Source: IDS-8 sp964424805
GTDB taxonomy: Bacteria > Pseudomonadota > Gammaproteobacteria > Steroidobacterales > Woeseiaceae
Assembly (NCBI GenBank): GCA_964424805.1
Contig: CAYRKH010000005.1
Location: forward strand, 1-64,000
Length of the DNA stretch: 64,000 nt
Direction: 5' to 3'
A program made the position numbers and the translations under genes. Shown one piece after another: positions 44,150-53,600 of this stretch. Under the pieces are notes generated by a model. It saw only the letters and a program-made list of their open reading frames with translations, had not been told where the DNA came from and searched no databases. How positions within the stretch are numbered: the stretch's first letter is position 1; each line of letters starts with the position of its first letter.

Positions 44150-45375
44150 GGTTCTGCCGTCGGGCCGCGTGCGGCCGGTTCCGCGTCGCTCCCCGGAAAA
44201 GTGACCACGGCGTTCGGGCCGGGCCGCTCGCGGCTTCGCATCGTATTCACGGCGGAGCCGGCGGGCGTCCACGGGGCGGACCCGAGGTCATCGAAGTTCT
44301 CGTAGGCGCCGAGCAGCTCGAACCGGTCCAGCACGAACGGCATGCCCTCCGCACCCAGCGGCGAGTTCGCGTCCGCGACGTGGAAGTGCAGGTGCGGCCC
44401 GGTGGATTGTCCCGTGAAGCCCAGGGCACCGATCACCTGCCCTGCCTGCACCTGCTCGCCGGCTTCGACCCGGATGCTGCCCGGTTGCAGGTGCTCGTAG
44501 AACACGAAACGTCCCTGTCCGACGTCGAGGGCCACGTAGTTTCCGGTGGCATCCTCGGGCGGGTGTTTCGGGTGCCCCGAGAGCGTTTCACTTTCCGCGA
44601 AGTCGTCGCGCACGGCGGCCACGGTGCCGTCGGCCACGGCGAGCACGTCGGCGCCGTAGCCCAGCCAGTTGCGGGTCCGGTCGGCATCGCCGTCGGCCAG
44701 GCGGCCGTCGCGGTCGACCCGGATCCAGTCGATCGCATGGCGGCCCGGTATCCTGGCCTCGCCGTCCACGGCATAGATGACGCGCCGATGCCCGCGCGGC
44801 CAGCCGGGATCGTAAACCGCCACCCACGGGCCGCCGCGCAGGGGCGGCGACAGCACGAGCGGCGATTCCTCCCTTACCGGCACCGCGGCGCCGCGTGCGG
44901 TTCTCGTATCGTCGTTCTCCGTTACCGCAAACGTCACGCGATGCTCGAGATTTTCCGGCAGCGCGGCGTCGTGAAGCCGGAGCTCGATGTAGACGACGCC
45001 CGTGGAGCCCGGCGCGAACAGGCTCGTATCGGAATCGGCCCGCAGGTCCGGGCGGAACAGGCGTTGCGGGAGCTCGGCGGCGCCGAGGATCATGTAAGCG
45101 TCAGCGGCACCGGCCGCCGTGACCTCGAGCTTTGCCAGCCGGAGCGGATGCTCGCTGACGTTGGCCAGGTGCAGCTCGTAAACAAGGTGCAGGGAGTCCG
45201 CAACCGGTACCGGCGTCGGCGGCACCGGGACCCGCAGGCCGAACGTTTGCGTGAGGCCGCACTCCGCGGCCGTGAGCAGGAGGGCCAGCAGAACGGCCGC
45301 ACCCGTCCGGCGCCGCAGTGCAGTTGGCGCGGAACGGAATCCGCATGGGGTGTCTTGGAGGATTTCCCGACGCAT
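44065..45375 (-). CDS. M23-family metallopeptidase (exported)
   Basis: A 436-residue protein with an N-terminal hydrophobic export signal (about residues 20-40), a beta-rich domain, and an M23/LytM domain: GRHAIDW (His and Asp zinc ligands), YEHLQPGSIRV, and GPHLHFHV (catalytic HxH). M23 enzymes cut peptidoglycan cross-links or other Gly-rich peptides. The ATG at 45375 is the only start placing the export signal near the N terminus; the frame stays open to 45618. The last 30 residues, rich in Ala/Pro, are read antisense to the 3' end of the symporter gene. Confidence 0.85.
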   Translation of the reverse strand: MRREILQDTPCGFRSAPTALRRRTGAAVLLALLLTAAECGLTQTFGLRVPVPPTPVPVADSLHLVYELHLANVSEHPLRLAKLEVTAAGAADAYMILGAAELPQRLFRPDLRADSDTSLFAPGSTGVVYIELRLHDAALPENLEHRVTFAVTENDDTRTARGAAVPVREESPLVLSPPLRGGPWVAVYDPGWPRGHRRVIYAVDGEARIPGRHAIDWIRVDRDGRLADGDADRTRNWLGYGADVLAVADGTVAAVRDDFAESETLSGHPKHPPEDATGNYVALDVGQGRFVFYEHLQPGSIRVEAGEQVQAGQVIGALGFTGQSTGPHLHFHVADANSPLGAEGMPFVLDRFELLGAYENFDDLGSAPWTPAGSAVNTMRSRERPGPNAVVTFPGSDAEPAARGPTAEPQPSVSAAAAALAPTGACAPSTSNSPAL

Positions 45376-45579
45376 CGGGAATACGTTACAGGTTTCCGGC
45401 CGGTAGGGGCTGTTGCTCGACCGACGAGGCCGTGCGCGCGCACGCGCGCCGCGAGCTCCGGGTCCGGCGCAAGTGTACCGGGATGGAAACTCGCTGCTTA
45501 AGCCGAGCGCCGCGCGCAACATCGCTCTGATGGCGGCGAGTGATCGGCGGTTCGCTTCTCCGCCCTGTTGAGAGGGTGG

Positions 45580-45655
45580 TGGTGCCGGATAGGTGACTCG
45601 AACACCTGACCCCATCATTACGAATGATGTGCTCTACCAACTGAGCTAATCCGGC
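45580..45655 (-). tRNA. tRNA-Thr (CGT)
   Basis: Read on the minus strand: acceptor GCCGGAT pairs with ATCCGGC, D-arm GCTCAGTTGGTAGAGC, anticodon stem CATCA/TGATG around loop TTCGTAA (anticodon CGT), T-arm AGGTGTTCGAGTCACCT, discriminator A and an encoded CCA. It has 76 bases with all expected pairings. Confidence 0.97.
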
Positions 45656-45666
45656 AGGGGCGGGCG

Positions 45667-45672
45667 AGTATA
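45667..45672 (-). promoter_or_regulatory. Probable -10 box of the tRNA-Thr promoter
   Basis: TATACT on the minus strand ends 12 bases before the tRNA 5' end. A weak -35 (TGGTCC, 45690-45695) lies 17 bp upstream. Confidence 0.5.
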
Positions 45673-45701
45673 CCGTCGCCGCGGGCCACGGACCAGCCGG
45701 C

Positions 45702-46112
45702 TCAGGCCGTATCTTTGTCGCGGACCCGGATCAGCACTTCCACGCTTTCCTGCTCGGTGCCGGCGGGCAGCGGCGGGAGGTTCATGATGCGGACCTGGTC
45801 GGCCGGGATGTCGGAAAGCTCGCCCGTGCCCACGTTATAGAAGTGATGATGCGCATGGGTAGTGGAGTCGTAATACCGGCGGTTGGAGTCCACGGCGAGC
45901 TCCCGGACGAGGCCCCGCTCGCCGAACAGCTTCAGGGTGTTGTACACGGTGGCCTTGGACACGCGGCTGCCGGCCGCGCGCAGCCGCTCGAGGATCTGGT
46001 CCGCCGACAGGTGCTGCGGGCGTTCCAGCAGCACGGCCGCCACTTCGAGCCGCTGCGGCGTCGGCTGGACGCCGTGACGCTTCAGTCTGTCGAGGATGTC
46101 CGGAGTGGACAT
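45702..46112 (-). CDS. Fur-family transcriptional regulator without the CxxC zinc site
   Basis: A 136-residue DNA-binding regulator: winged-helix domain (residues 1-80, GVQPTPQRLEV and SKATVYNTLKLF) and a dimerisation domain with THAHHHFYNVGTGEL, the HHHFY metal-sensing motif. It contains no cysteine, so the structural CxxC zinc sites of Fur, Zur and most PerR proteins are absent, as in Irr-like and some PerR-like members. The metal or signal sensed cannot be named. It is upstream of tRNA-Thr on the same strand and divergent from the pilin operon. Confidence 0.88.
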   Translation of the reverse strand: MSTPDILDRLKRHGVQPTPQRLEVAAVLLERPQHLSADQILERLRAAGSRVSKATVYNTLKLFGERGLVRELAVDSNRRYYDSTTHAHHHFYNVGTGELSDIPADQVRIMNLPPLPAGTEQESVEVLIRVRDKDTA

Positions 46113-46313
46113 ACGCGGTTCCCAGGGCTTTGTCGCCAGTTATCAGTCGGTTGCAGAGTATAGACTAATTCCGGCCGGGAATTCTCCGCCCGCGCTGGTA
46201 TTGCGCCCCCGCCCCTCCGCCGAGAAACCCCCGAAACGGCGCGGAAATGGCCGCTCCAGCCGGCGCGCAGGGCCGTTAGCCTCCCCTTGTACACCGGGAC
46301 AGGGAGGTCCGGC

Positions 46314-46853
46314 ATGCCGGGACGGCGGCGCACCCGCGGCTACTCGCTTTACGAGCTCCTGACGACGCTCGCGATCGCGGCGCTGGTGCTCACGATCGGC
46401 CTGCCCTCCTTCGGCGGGTTGGTGGCCGACAGGCGGCTGCGCGCCGAGACGGACGCGCTGTTCCACGCCGTGCACCTGGCGCGCAAGGAATCGATCGTGC
46501 GCCGCCGCGAGGTCACGCTCTGCCCGAGCGGCGACGGTAAGTCCTGCAGCGGCGGCACGGACTGGTCGGCGGGCTGGATCCTGTTCGTGAACGCGGACGG
46601 CGACGGGCCCGCGCAGGTGGACGCCGGTGAACCGATCCTGGCCGGGCGGCGCGTGGATGAACGGGTCCGGATCGATGCCAACCGGCAGGCCTTCACGCTG
46701 CGTACGACGCGCCGGCGCGCGACCACCGGGACCCTGGTCGTCTGCGACCGCCGGCAGGGTGCGGAGGCGCGCGCCGTGGTCGTCAGCTACACGGGAAGGC
46801 CGCGCGTCGCCCGCGAGGACCGGCGCGGCGACGCCTACGCCTGTGGGGATTAA
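46314..46853 (+). CDS. fimT: GspH/FimT-type minor pilin, first copy
   Basis: A 179-residue prepilin. The type III leader ends in TRG before YSLYELLTTLAIAALVLTI: prepilin peptidase cuts after Gly, Glu is at position 5 of the mature protein, and Tyr replaces the usual Phe. The C-terminal domain has the GspH/FimT pattern with WSAGWILFVNADGDG. AGGGAGGT is well placed before the ATG at 46314. It is the first gene of the minor-pilin operon fimT-fimU-pilV-pilW-pilX-pilY1-pilE, which primes pilus assembly. FimT and FimU cannot be told apart with certainty; the name follows gene order. Confidence 0.82.
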   Translation: MPGRRRTRGYSLYELLTTLAIAALVLTIGLPSFGGLVADRRLRAETDALFHAVHLARKESIVRRREVTLCPSGDGKSCSGGTDWSAGWILFVNADGDGPAQVDAGEPILAGRRVDERVRIDANRQAFTLRTTRRRATTGTLVVCDRRQGAEARAVVVSYTGRPRVAREDRRGDAYACGD

Positions 46854-46950
46854 GTTAAATGGCCGGCGGTCCCGATACCGCTCATCGGTGCCCACTGGCC
46901 GCTCGTCGGATAGCGCCGGAAACGGCGCGCAGGCCCCGTATATTCGCGGC

Positions 46951-47541
46951 ATGAAGAAGCACGGCCAGAACGGCTTCACGCTTTACGAACTGCTGATAAC
47001 GATACTGATCGTCGGGGTCATCCTGGGCTGGGGCGTACCGAACCTGGGGGACTTTGCCAAGAACAGCCGCATCACGGGCACGGCCAACGACCTCCACGGC
47101 AGCTTCCTCCTCGCACGGTCGGAAGCGGCGCGCGCAAAGGAAAACATCACGATCTGTGCCAGCGCCGACCCGACGGGCACGGCGCTGTGCGACGGTGCGA
47201 GTTTCGCTGAGGGCTGGATACTGTTTGTCGATATCGACGGCAACATCGAGCGGTCCGGCACCGGCGAAAACGTGCTGAAGGCGTTCCCGCCCGTGGATAA
47301 AAACATCGACGTCAACACCGGCGGAGCCACCTACTTCAGCTTCGCGCCCACGGGTCTCGGCCGCGGCAACGTCGGCGGCGTCGCCGCGGTCGATACGGCC
47401 ATGATTTGCGACCAGCGCGGCAACGCGGTCTCCCCCGGCGGAGACTCCGCGGCGCGCCTGATCGTCGTCACGCCCATCGGCCGATCGACCGTCATTCGCA
47501 CGCAGGAAACCATCGCCGCTTCCGGCGCGGCCTGCACCTGA
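46951..47541 (+). CDS. fimU: GspH/FimU-type minor pilin, second copy
   Basis: A 196-residue prepilin. The leader MKKHGQNG is followed by FTLYELLITILIVGVILGW, with Glu5 present. The globular domain shares FAEGWILFVDIDGN with the preceding gene, so the two are tandem paralogues. FimU-type subunits connect the PilV-PilW-PilX-PilY1 tip complex to the major pilin in Pseudomonas. The ATG at 46951 is 97 bp after the first pilin gene. Confidence 0.82.
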   Translation: MKKHGQNGFTLYELLITILIVGVILGWGVPNLGDFAKNSRITGTANDLHGSFLLARSEAARAKENITICASADPTGTALCDGASFAEGWILFVDIDGNIERSGTGENVLKAFPPVDKNIDVNTGGATYFSFAPTGLGRGNVGGVAAVDTAMICDQRGNAVSPGGDSAARLIVVTPIGRSTVIRTQETIAASGAACT

Positions 47542-47554
47542 CCGGACCCTCACC

Positions 47555-48016
47555 ATGGCAGCGACAAAAGCAACAAGGGGCACGGCGGGATTCTCGCTCA
47601 TCGAGGTTCTCATCGCGCTGATCGTCATGTCGGTCGGCATGCTCGGCATTGCCGGCCTCTACGTGCACGGCATGCAGGCCGGCCGCACGTCATTGTTCCG
47701 GCAGCACGCGGTCACGCTGGCCGGGGACGTGGCCGACCGGATCCGTGCGAACCCGGGCGCGGGTGCCGCCTACGCGGGCGCCGGCGCCGACAACGGCTGC
47801 GTAGGGGGCACCGTGAACTGCTCGGCGCCGCAGATGGCGGCCCAGGATATCTTCCTTTGGCAGCAGCAAGCCGACGATACGCTTCCGGACGGACAGGTGA
47901 CGGTCACCTACAGCGCGGCGGTTCCGTCCGTCTATACCGTCACCGTGTCCTGGAGCGAGGCTGGACAGGACCCGCCGCCGAAATACGACATCCAGTTTCC
48001 CGTTTTCGAGATGTAG
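47555..48016 (+). CDS. pilV: Minor pilin PilV
   Basis: A 153-residue prepilin: TAG before FSLIEVLIALIVMSVGMLGIAGL, the Glu5 and VGMLGI pattern typical of PilV, then a short globular domain with two cysteines (GCVGGTVNC). It starts 13 nt after fimU and ends 2 nt before pilW. Confidence 0.9.
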   Translation: MAATKATRGTAGFSLIEVLIALIVMSVGMLGIAGLYVHGMQAGRTSLFRQHAVTLAGDVADRIRANPGAGAAYAGAGADNGCVGGTVNCSAPQMAAQDIFLWQQQADDTLPDGQVTVTYSAAVPSVYTVTVSWSEAGQDPPPKYDIQFPVFEM

Positions 48017-48018
48017 CG

Positions 48019-49035
48019 ATGACGCGTCGTAACAGGCATCTCCCGGCACGCCGGCAACACGACGCCGGCGTCACCCTCGTCGAGCTGATGGTCGCGCTCG
48101 CGATCGGCTCGTTCCTGATCATCGGCGCGGTGCAGATCGCCGCGCAGAGCCGCCACGCGTTTCGCGTCAACGAGTCCATTGCCAAGGTGCAGGAGATCGC
48201 GACGTTTGCCATCGATACGATCGAGGCCGACCTGCGCATGGCGAGCAACTGGGGACAGACGAGCCGCGGCGACGCCATCGAGGGCCGGGCGCTTGCCGTC
48301 GGGACGGTCGATGAGGAAGCCGACCCGCTGAACGTACTGTCCGCCGCGGCCCAGCTCTGCGGAGCCGCCTGGGCGCTCAACCTGGCACGGCCGGTGGAGG
48401 GGATCGACAACGATTACGGCCTGCCCTGCGATGCCAGCCCGGCCGGCGCGGAGCAGCAAAACTCCGACGTGCTGACCGTACGCCGCGCGTCGATCGCCTC
48501 CGTCGCCGCCGTCGACGGCCGCGTGCAGATCCAGACCTCGCGGCTCCAGGGCCGGCTGTTCGACGATGACAGCGTGCCGGCCGGGTTCAATGCCGCCAGC
48601 TCGACGACCCACAACCTGATCGTCAACTCCTACTACGTGGCCAACAGTTCGGAGCTGGTTCCGGGGGTGCCCACCCTCAGGCGCAAGACGCTGACCGTCG
48701 ACGCCGGCGCTCCCGCCATCGTGGACCTGGAAGTTGCGCCGGGGGTCGAGAACCTGCAGGTCCAGTTCGGCGTGGACATCGACCAGGACAACGCCGTCGA
48801 TCGCTACGTGAACCCGGGAGCGACCATTCTCAACCCGGCGCATGCCGATTACATTCCGGCGGCGCGCATCCTGACGGCACGTATCTGGCTCGTCATTCGT
48901 TCCATCGATCGGGAGAACGGAATCGTCGACGACCGGGATTACCGGCCCGGCAACGTCGTTCTCGGCGTGCAGAACGACGACTTCCGGCGCCTGCAGGTGT
49001 CGAAGACCATTCTTTTGCGGAACGCACGGACGTGA
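48019..49035 (+). CDS. pilW: Minor pilin PilW
   Basis: A 338-residue prepilin: DAG before VTLVELMVALAIGSFLIIGAV, then a large domain (about 300 residues) with VLTVRRAS and a C-terminal RIWLVIRS, both typical of PilW. It is the largest of the minor pilins. The ATG at 48019 begins 2 nt after the pilV stop; its own stop overlaps the pilX GTG. Confidence 0.9.
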   Translation: MTRRNRHLPARRQHDAGVTLVELMVALAIGSFLIIGAVQIAAQSRHAFRVNESIAKVQEIATFAIDTIEADLRMASNWGQTSRGDAIEGRALAVGTVDEEADPLNVLSAAAQLCGAAWALNLARPVEGIDNDYGLPCDASPAGAEQQNSDVLTVRRASIASVAAVDGRVQIQTSRLQGRLFDDDSVPAGFNAASSTTHNLIVNSYYVANSSELVPGVPTLRRKTLTVDAGAPAIVDLEVAPGVENLQVQFGVDIDQDNAVDRYVNPGATILNPAHADYIPAARILTARIWLVIRSIDRENGIVDDRDYRPGNVVLGVQNDDFRRLQVSKTILLRNART

Positions 49036-49502
49036 GGATGAGAACGAAAATCAGCAGCCAGCGTGGTGCGGCACTGGTCGTCGGACTGGTGTTGCTCGTC
49101 GTGGTCACGGTACTCGCCATCTCCGGGATGAACACCGCCACGACCGAGCTTGCCATCGCCCGTAACGACCAGAGCTTTGAGAATGCATTCCAGGCCGCCG
49201 AAACCGGGCTGGAGCTCGCGCTGTCGCGCGGCTTTTTCGAGACGATCCCGGAGCTCCACCTGGGGCGGCACGACATTGCGGAAACCGCCTACTCGGTCAA
49301 CACGGTGATCCGCTTCGAGAACACCACCATAGTGCCCGATAAGGCATTCAGTCTCGGCAGCGGTATGGCCGCCTATCACTTCGTGGCGGAGGCGACGGCC
49401 GAGTCGACGCGCGTCGCCAGCGGCGTCGATAACGACCGCGACGCGTCCGCCGTGCATACGCAGGCGTTCTACGTCATCGGCCCCGGCGCGCCGTCGCTCT
49501 GA
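49032..49502 (+). CDS. pilX: Minor pilin PilX
   Basis: A 156-residue protein with QRGAALVVGLVLLVVVTVLA followed by AFQAAETGLELAL, the AAE.GLE pattern of PilX. As usual for PilX the residue at position 5 is not Glu. It starts at the GTG at 49032, overlapping the pilW stop, or at the ATG at 49038. Confidence 0.87.
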   Translation: MRMRTKISSQRGAALVVGLVLLVVVTVLAISGMNTATTELAIARNDQSFENAFQAAETGLELALSRGFFETIPELHLGRHDIAETAYSVNTVIRFENTTIVPDKAFSLGSGMAAYHFVAEATAESTRVASGVDNDRDASAVHTQAFYVIGPGAPSL

Positions 49503-49532
49503 TCACCAAGCAAGAATTGGGGAACTAACGTC

Positions 49533-49871
49533 ATGTCCATTCGCAGCCTGCTCGCCGTCCTGGTGGTGGCGCTCAGCGCCCCGGCCGCCGCTCAACTGGA
49601 AGTGGTTTCCGAGGCCTACGAAGTTTCCCTCGCAAATCTGCGCCTGCCCGTCACCGCCAACGGCACGCTGACCTTCCGGCAGTGCAACACCTGTGACTAC
49701 CGGACCGTCCGGGTCACGGCCGCGACGCTGTACGAAGTGAACGACCAGGCGCGTACCCTGCAGGATTTTCGCAAGGAGCTCGGAGGCGTCCAGGACGCCG
49801 GAAACGTAATCGCTACCGTCCTGCACCACCTCGAATCAGACTCGGTCACGGCGATCCATGTCTGGTTCTGA
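49533..49871 (+). CDS. Small exported protein encoded between pilX and pilY1
   Basis: A 112-residue protein of unknown function. A signal peptide (SLLAVLVVALSAPAAA) leaves about 90 residues with one CxxC pair (RQCNTCDY) and alternating strands. GGGGAAC precedes the ATG at 49533. In Pseudomonas a similar-sized protein, PilY2, is encoded in this operon but after pilY1; I see no sequence basis strong enough to call this PilY2. Its place inside the operon suggests a periplasmic role in pilus-tip assembly. Confidence 0.75.
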   Translation: MSIRSLLAVLVVALSAPAAAQLEVVSEAYEVSLANLRLPVTANGTLTFRQCNTCDYRTVRVTAATLYEVNDQARTLQDFRKELGGVQDAGNVIATVLHHLESDSVTAIHVWF

Positions 49872-49902
49872 TCCTTACAGGACGAAGGAACGAGGTAGCA
49901 AC

Positions 49903-52900
49903 ATGAACCGCGCGCTACGAAGAACGAGAGGGGCCAGCCTTGGACTACTGCTGGTAGTACTCACCGGCGCCCCTGCCCTGGCGGACGACACGGAACTGAT
50001 GCTCGTGACGCCGGATGTCGTGGTCAAGCCCAACATACTGTTCATGCTCGACACGTCCGGGAGCATGCTCGGCACGGTGCGGACGAAAACCCCGTACAAC
50101 CCAGGCGATCCGTATGGCGGCGCCTGCGATTCCGATGCGATCTACTGGACCGATGTGGATGTCGCCCCCAGTTGCACAAGTGACCAGAAGATTCCCAAGA
50201 GCGAATTCGCGTGCCGTGCAGCCGACGCACGGCTGGCCGGAATCGGCAGCTACGCCGATACCATGGTGCAGTTCCGGGAAACGGCAGGTGTCGAGCGCTG
50301 GCAGGAGCTGGCGCCCGGCGATGACGGTACGGTGGAGTGCATGGCGGATTCGGGCCGCCACGGCGACGGCACGGCCGGGGTTTATGCCACGAACAATGGA
50401 GACAAGTTCACCGCCGACGCCACGCAGGAACTGGCCTGGGGAAGCGCACCCGCGACCGTGACCTACACCGTCTACGACGGCAACTACCTCAACTGGAAGA
50501 GTTCCGCCCTCGAAGTCGACGTCAGGAAAATCGATATTCTGAAGTCCGTGACCAAGTCCGTACTGAACTCCATTTCGGACGTGAACGTCGGGATCATGCG
50601 GTTCAACGGCAGCAATGGCGGGGTGGTCATCAAGGCGATGAGCGACCTGGACGCCGATCGTGACGCCATACTCAACAAGGTCGACAGCCTCCCGGCACAG
50701 GGCAATACCCCGCTGGCGGAAGTCATGTACGAAGGGGCGCTCTACTGGCGCGGTGCAGCCGCCTTCTTCGGCAACGGGCACTCCCTGACGGACCCGGCCG
50801 CGGTCAGCGCTTCCGGGTCCTACATTCCGCCGGGCACCGCGGTTTGCACCAAGAACTACAACGTGCTGCTGTCGGACGGGCAACCCCAGGACAACTCCAA
50901 CCAGGCACCCAGCCTGGTCGGCAACCTCCCGGGGTTCACCGGCCAGTGCGAGGCCGCCGGGGACGGGACTTGCCTGCAGGAAATCGCACACTACCTGGCG
51001 ACGGCAGCTGAAGAAGAAGAACGGGTCATCACGCACACTATCGGCTTCGCCGATGACATCCCCAGCCTGGAGGGCACAGCCGCCGGTGCCGGCGGCCAGT
51101 ATTTCCGGGCGGACGACGTCGAGACCCTGACGACGGTCTTGCTCAAGATATTCACCGATATCCAGAAGCAATCGATGTCGTTCACGGCGCCGTCGGTATC
51201 GGTCAACTCCTTCAATCGAACCCAGAACCTCAACGACCTGTATATGGCGGTGTTCTCGGCGAAGGGCAACGTGCACTGGCCCGGCAACCTCAAGAAGTAC
51301 CGGATCGCCGACGGCCGGATCGTCGATGCCGACGACGCCGACGCCGTGAACCCGACCAGTGGCTTTTTCGATGCCAACTCGCGAAGCCTCTGGAGCGACA
51401 CTCCAGATGGCGCAGAAGTGGAGGCCGGGGGCGCCGCGCACAAGCTGCCCGCTCCGGCTGCACGCAAGCTGTACACGAACAAAGGTACCGGGGGCGGCCT
51501 GGTTGCGGTCAGCACCAGCAGCGTGATGTCGAGCGAGCTCGGGCTTACGGGCTCGGCCGGCGAACCGACGCACCAGGAGTTGATCGACTGGATGCACGGC
51601 AAGGATGTGCGGGACGAGGACCTGCAGCCGGATACCGACACGCGGTTCGTGATGGGAGACCCGCTGCACTCGCAGCCGGCCGCCGTGGTTTACGGGGGTA
51701 GCGCGGGCGATCCGCACGTCGTCGTTTTCGTGGCGACCAACGACGGCTACCTGCACGCCATCGACGGCAAAGAAGGGAACGAGCTCTGGTCGTTCATACC
51801 GGCCGAGTTGCTCGGTGACATGAACCGGCTCTATTTCGATCCGGAAACGACGTTCAAGCACTACGGGATCGACGGCAACATCGTGCCCGTGGTGTTCGAT
51901 GAAAACAATGACGGCACGATCAACGGTGACGATTTCGTCTACCTCGTGTTCGGTATGCGGCGCGGCGGTAACAGCTACTATGCCCTGGACGTCACCGACC
52001 GGAATAACCCGAAGCTTTTGTGGCTGACCCAGCTTCCGGAAGCCGGACAAAGCTGGTCGACGCCTGTGGTTGCCATGGTGGACACCGACGACACCGACAA
52101 CCCGGATTCCAGGATAGAAAATGCCGTGCTGATCGTGGGTGGGGGCTACGATCCCGTGCACGACACGCCGGCGTACCCGACGTCCGCCCGGGACACACAG
52201 GGTGCCGGCATCCATATGCTCGATCTGTTCACCGGCACGCCCGTCTGGTCGGCCGGCCCGGCCGACTCGGCGGCAGACCTGAAGCTCGATGACATGAAAC
52301 GCGCCATCCCGACCGACATTCGCGTCGTCGACCTGACCGGCGACGGCCTCGCCGACCGTATGTACGCGGTGGACATCGGCGGACAGGTGTGGCGCTTCGA
52401 CATCACCAACGGAAACCCGGTGAACAGGCTGGTCGAAGGCGGCGTGATTGCGCGGCTCGGTCCCGAAGGCACGGGAGACGACCTCGACAATCCACGGCGC
52501 TTCTACAATTCGCCGGACGTTGCCATCTTCCAGGACCCGATCCAGGGACGGCGCTTCATCTCCGTCAGCATCGGCAGCGGCTACCGCGCGCATCCGCTGA
52601 ACACGTCGGCTACCGACATGTTCTTCTCGGTCCGGGATCCGGCCGTCTTCAACCGGCTCACGGCCGACGACTACGCCAACTACGACGTGACGACGATCGA
52701 CCGCCTGGTTTCGGTGACGCCCGGTACGCCGGCTACCATCGGCCCGCTGGACCGGGGCTGGCGGTACACGCTGCCGGACAACCAGGCGGTGCTGGCCGAC
52801 TCCCTCACCTTCGCGGATTCGGTGTTCATCGTAGCCTTCTCGCCCGAGGTGAACACGAATAACCCGTGCCAGCCCAGCGCCGGGCTGAATCTCCTCTACC

Positions 52901-53163
52901 AGGTCAACGTGGCCAACGGCGACTTCGCGGTCAACAACCTGGACTCGCCGGTTGACCGGGAAGAGACCCCGTACGCGACCGAGATCGCCCAGGGTGGAAT
53001 TGCACCGTCGCCGGCGGCCCTATTCCCGGCTTCGACGGCGGAGGATTGCGAAGGCGCGGAGTGCGCGGAACCGCCGATATTCTGCGTCGGCGCCGAGTGC
53101 TTTGATCCGGGTTTCGATAACAACCCGGTCCGGACCCTGTGGACCCAGGACGGCATCGAATGA
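49903..53163 (+). CDS. pilY1: Pilus tip adhesin and mechanosensor PilY1
   Basis: A 1,086-residue exported protein. Signal peptide ends near PALAD; a von Willebrand A domain follows with the MIDAS motif FMLDTSGSM (about residues 52-60) and VGIMRFNG; the C-terminal half is a PilY1 beta-propeller with the EF-hand-like calcium loop DENNDGTINGDDF near residue 670. A cysteine-rich end (EDCEGAECAEPP, CVGAEC) is present. PilY1 caps the pilus, binds surfaces and feeds into c-di-GMP signalling in Pseudomonas. CGAGG precedes the ATG at 49903. The stop overlaps the pilE ATG. Confidence 0.94.
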   Translation: MNRALRRTRGASLGLLLVVLTGAPALADDTELMLVTPDVVVKPNILFMLDTSGSMLGTVRTKTPYNPGDPYGGACDSDAIYWTDVDVAPSCTSDQKIPKSEFACRAADARLAGIGSYADTMVQFRETAGVERWQELAPGDDGTVECMADSGRHGDGTAGVYATNNGDKFTADATQELAWGSAPATVTYTVYDGNYLNWKSSALEVDVRKIDILKSVTKSVLNSISDVNVGIMRFNGSNGGVVIKAMSDLDADRDAILNKVDSLPAQGNTPLAEVMYEGALYWRGAAAFFGNGHSLTDPAAVSASGSYIPPGTAVCTKNYNVLLSDGQPQDNSNQAPSLVGNLPGFTGQCEAAGDGTCLQEIAHYLATAAEEEERVITHTIGFADDIPSLEGTAAGAGGQYFRADDVETLTTVLLKIFTDIQKQSMSFTAPSVSVNSFNRTQNLNDLYMAVFSAKGNVHWPGNLKKYRIADGRIVDADDADAVNPTSGFFDANSRSLWSDTPDGAEVEAGGAAHKLPAPAARKLYTNKGTGGGLVAVSTSSVMSSELGLTGSAGEPTHQELIDWMHGKDVRDEDLQPDTDTRFVMGDPLHSQPAAVVYGGSAGDPHVVVFVATNDGYLHAIDGKEGNELWSFIPAELLGDMNRLYFDPETTFKHYGIDGNIVPVVFDENNDGTINGDDFVYLVFGMRRGGNSYYALDVTDRNNPKLLWLTQLPEAGQSWSTPVVAMVDTDDTDNPDSRIENAVLIVGGGYDPVHDTPAYPTSARDTQGAGIHMLDLFTGTPVWSAGPADSAADLKLDDMKRAIPTDIRVVDLTGDGLADRMYAVDIGGQVWRFDITNGNPVNRLVEGGVIARLGPEGTGDDLDNPRRFYNSPDVAIFQDPIQGRRFISVSIGSGYRAHPLNTSATDMFFSVRDPAVFNRLTADDYANYDVTTIDRLVSVTPGTPATIGPLDRGWRYTLPDNQAVLADSLTFADSVFIVAFSPEVNTNNPCQPSAGLNLLYQVNVANGDFAVNNLDSPVDREETPYATEIAQGGIAPSPAALFPASTAEDCEGAECAEPPIFCVGAECFDPGFDNNPVRTLWTQDGIE

Positions 53164-53594
53164 TGCGGGCAGCAGCCAGGAGCCGCCGCGGCGCGCGCGG
53201 CGTCACACTCATCGAGCTGATGATCGTCGTCGTGGTCGTCGGCATCCTTGCGGCTCTCGCCTACCCGAACTATCGGCAGCACGTACAGCGTTCCAAGCGT
53301 GTCGAAGCGATGTCGGCGCTGCTCAGGATTGCAACCGAGCAGGAGCGCTATTACCTGAACAACAACACCTACACCGCGGACCTGCAGGACCTGGGATTCG
53401 ACAACAGCGCTTTCACGACGGATTCAGGCACCTACCGCGTGACGGTTACCGGCGCCGACGCCAACACGTACACGGCGCAGGCCGAGTACCTCGTCGGGGA
53501 CGACGAAGCCGGGAAGTGCGAGTTGTTCACGATCGACGCAACGGGCAGGAAAGGCTCCAGTCCGAATACCGACTGCTGGGCCAGCACGCAATAG
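53160..53594 (+). CDS. pilE: Minor pilin PilE
   Basis: A 144-residue prepilin with RG before VTLIELMIVVVVVGILAALAYP and the PNYRQHVQRSKRVEAM segment typical of PilE-type pilins, with two cysteines near the C terminus (KCEL...DCW) forming the usual D-loop disulfide. The ATG at 53160 overlaps the pilY1 stop (ATGA). It is the last gene of the operon and converges on lspA 6 nt away. Confidence 0.9.
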   Translation: MMRAAARSRRGARGVTLIELMIVVVVVGILAALAYPNYRQHVQRSKRVEAMSALLRIATEQERYYLNNNTYTADLQDLGFDNSAFTTDSGTYRVTVTGADANTYTAQAEYLVGDDEAGKCELFTIDATGRKGSSPNTDCWASTQ

Positions 53595-53600
53595 CGCCGA

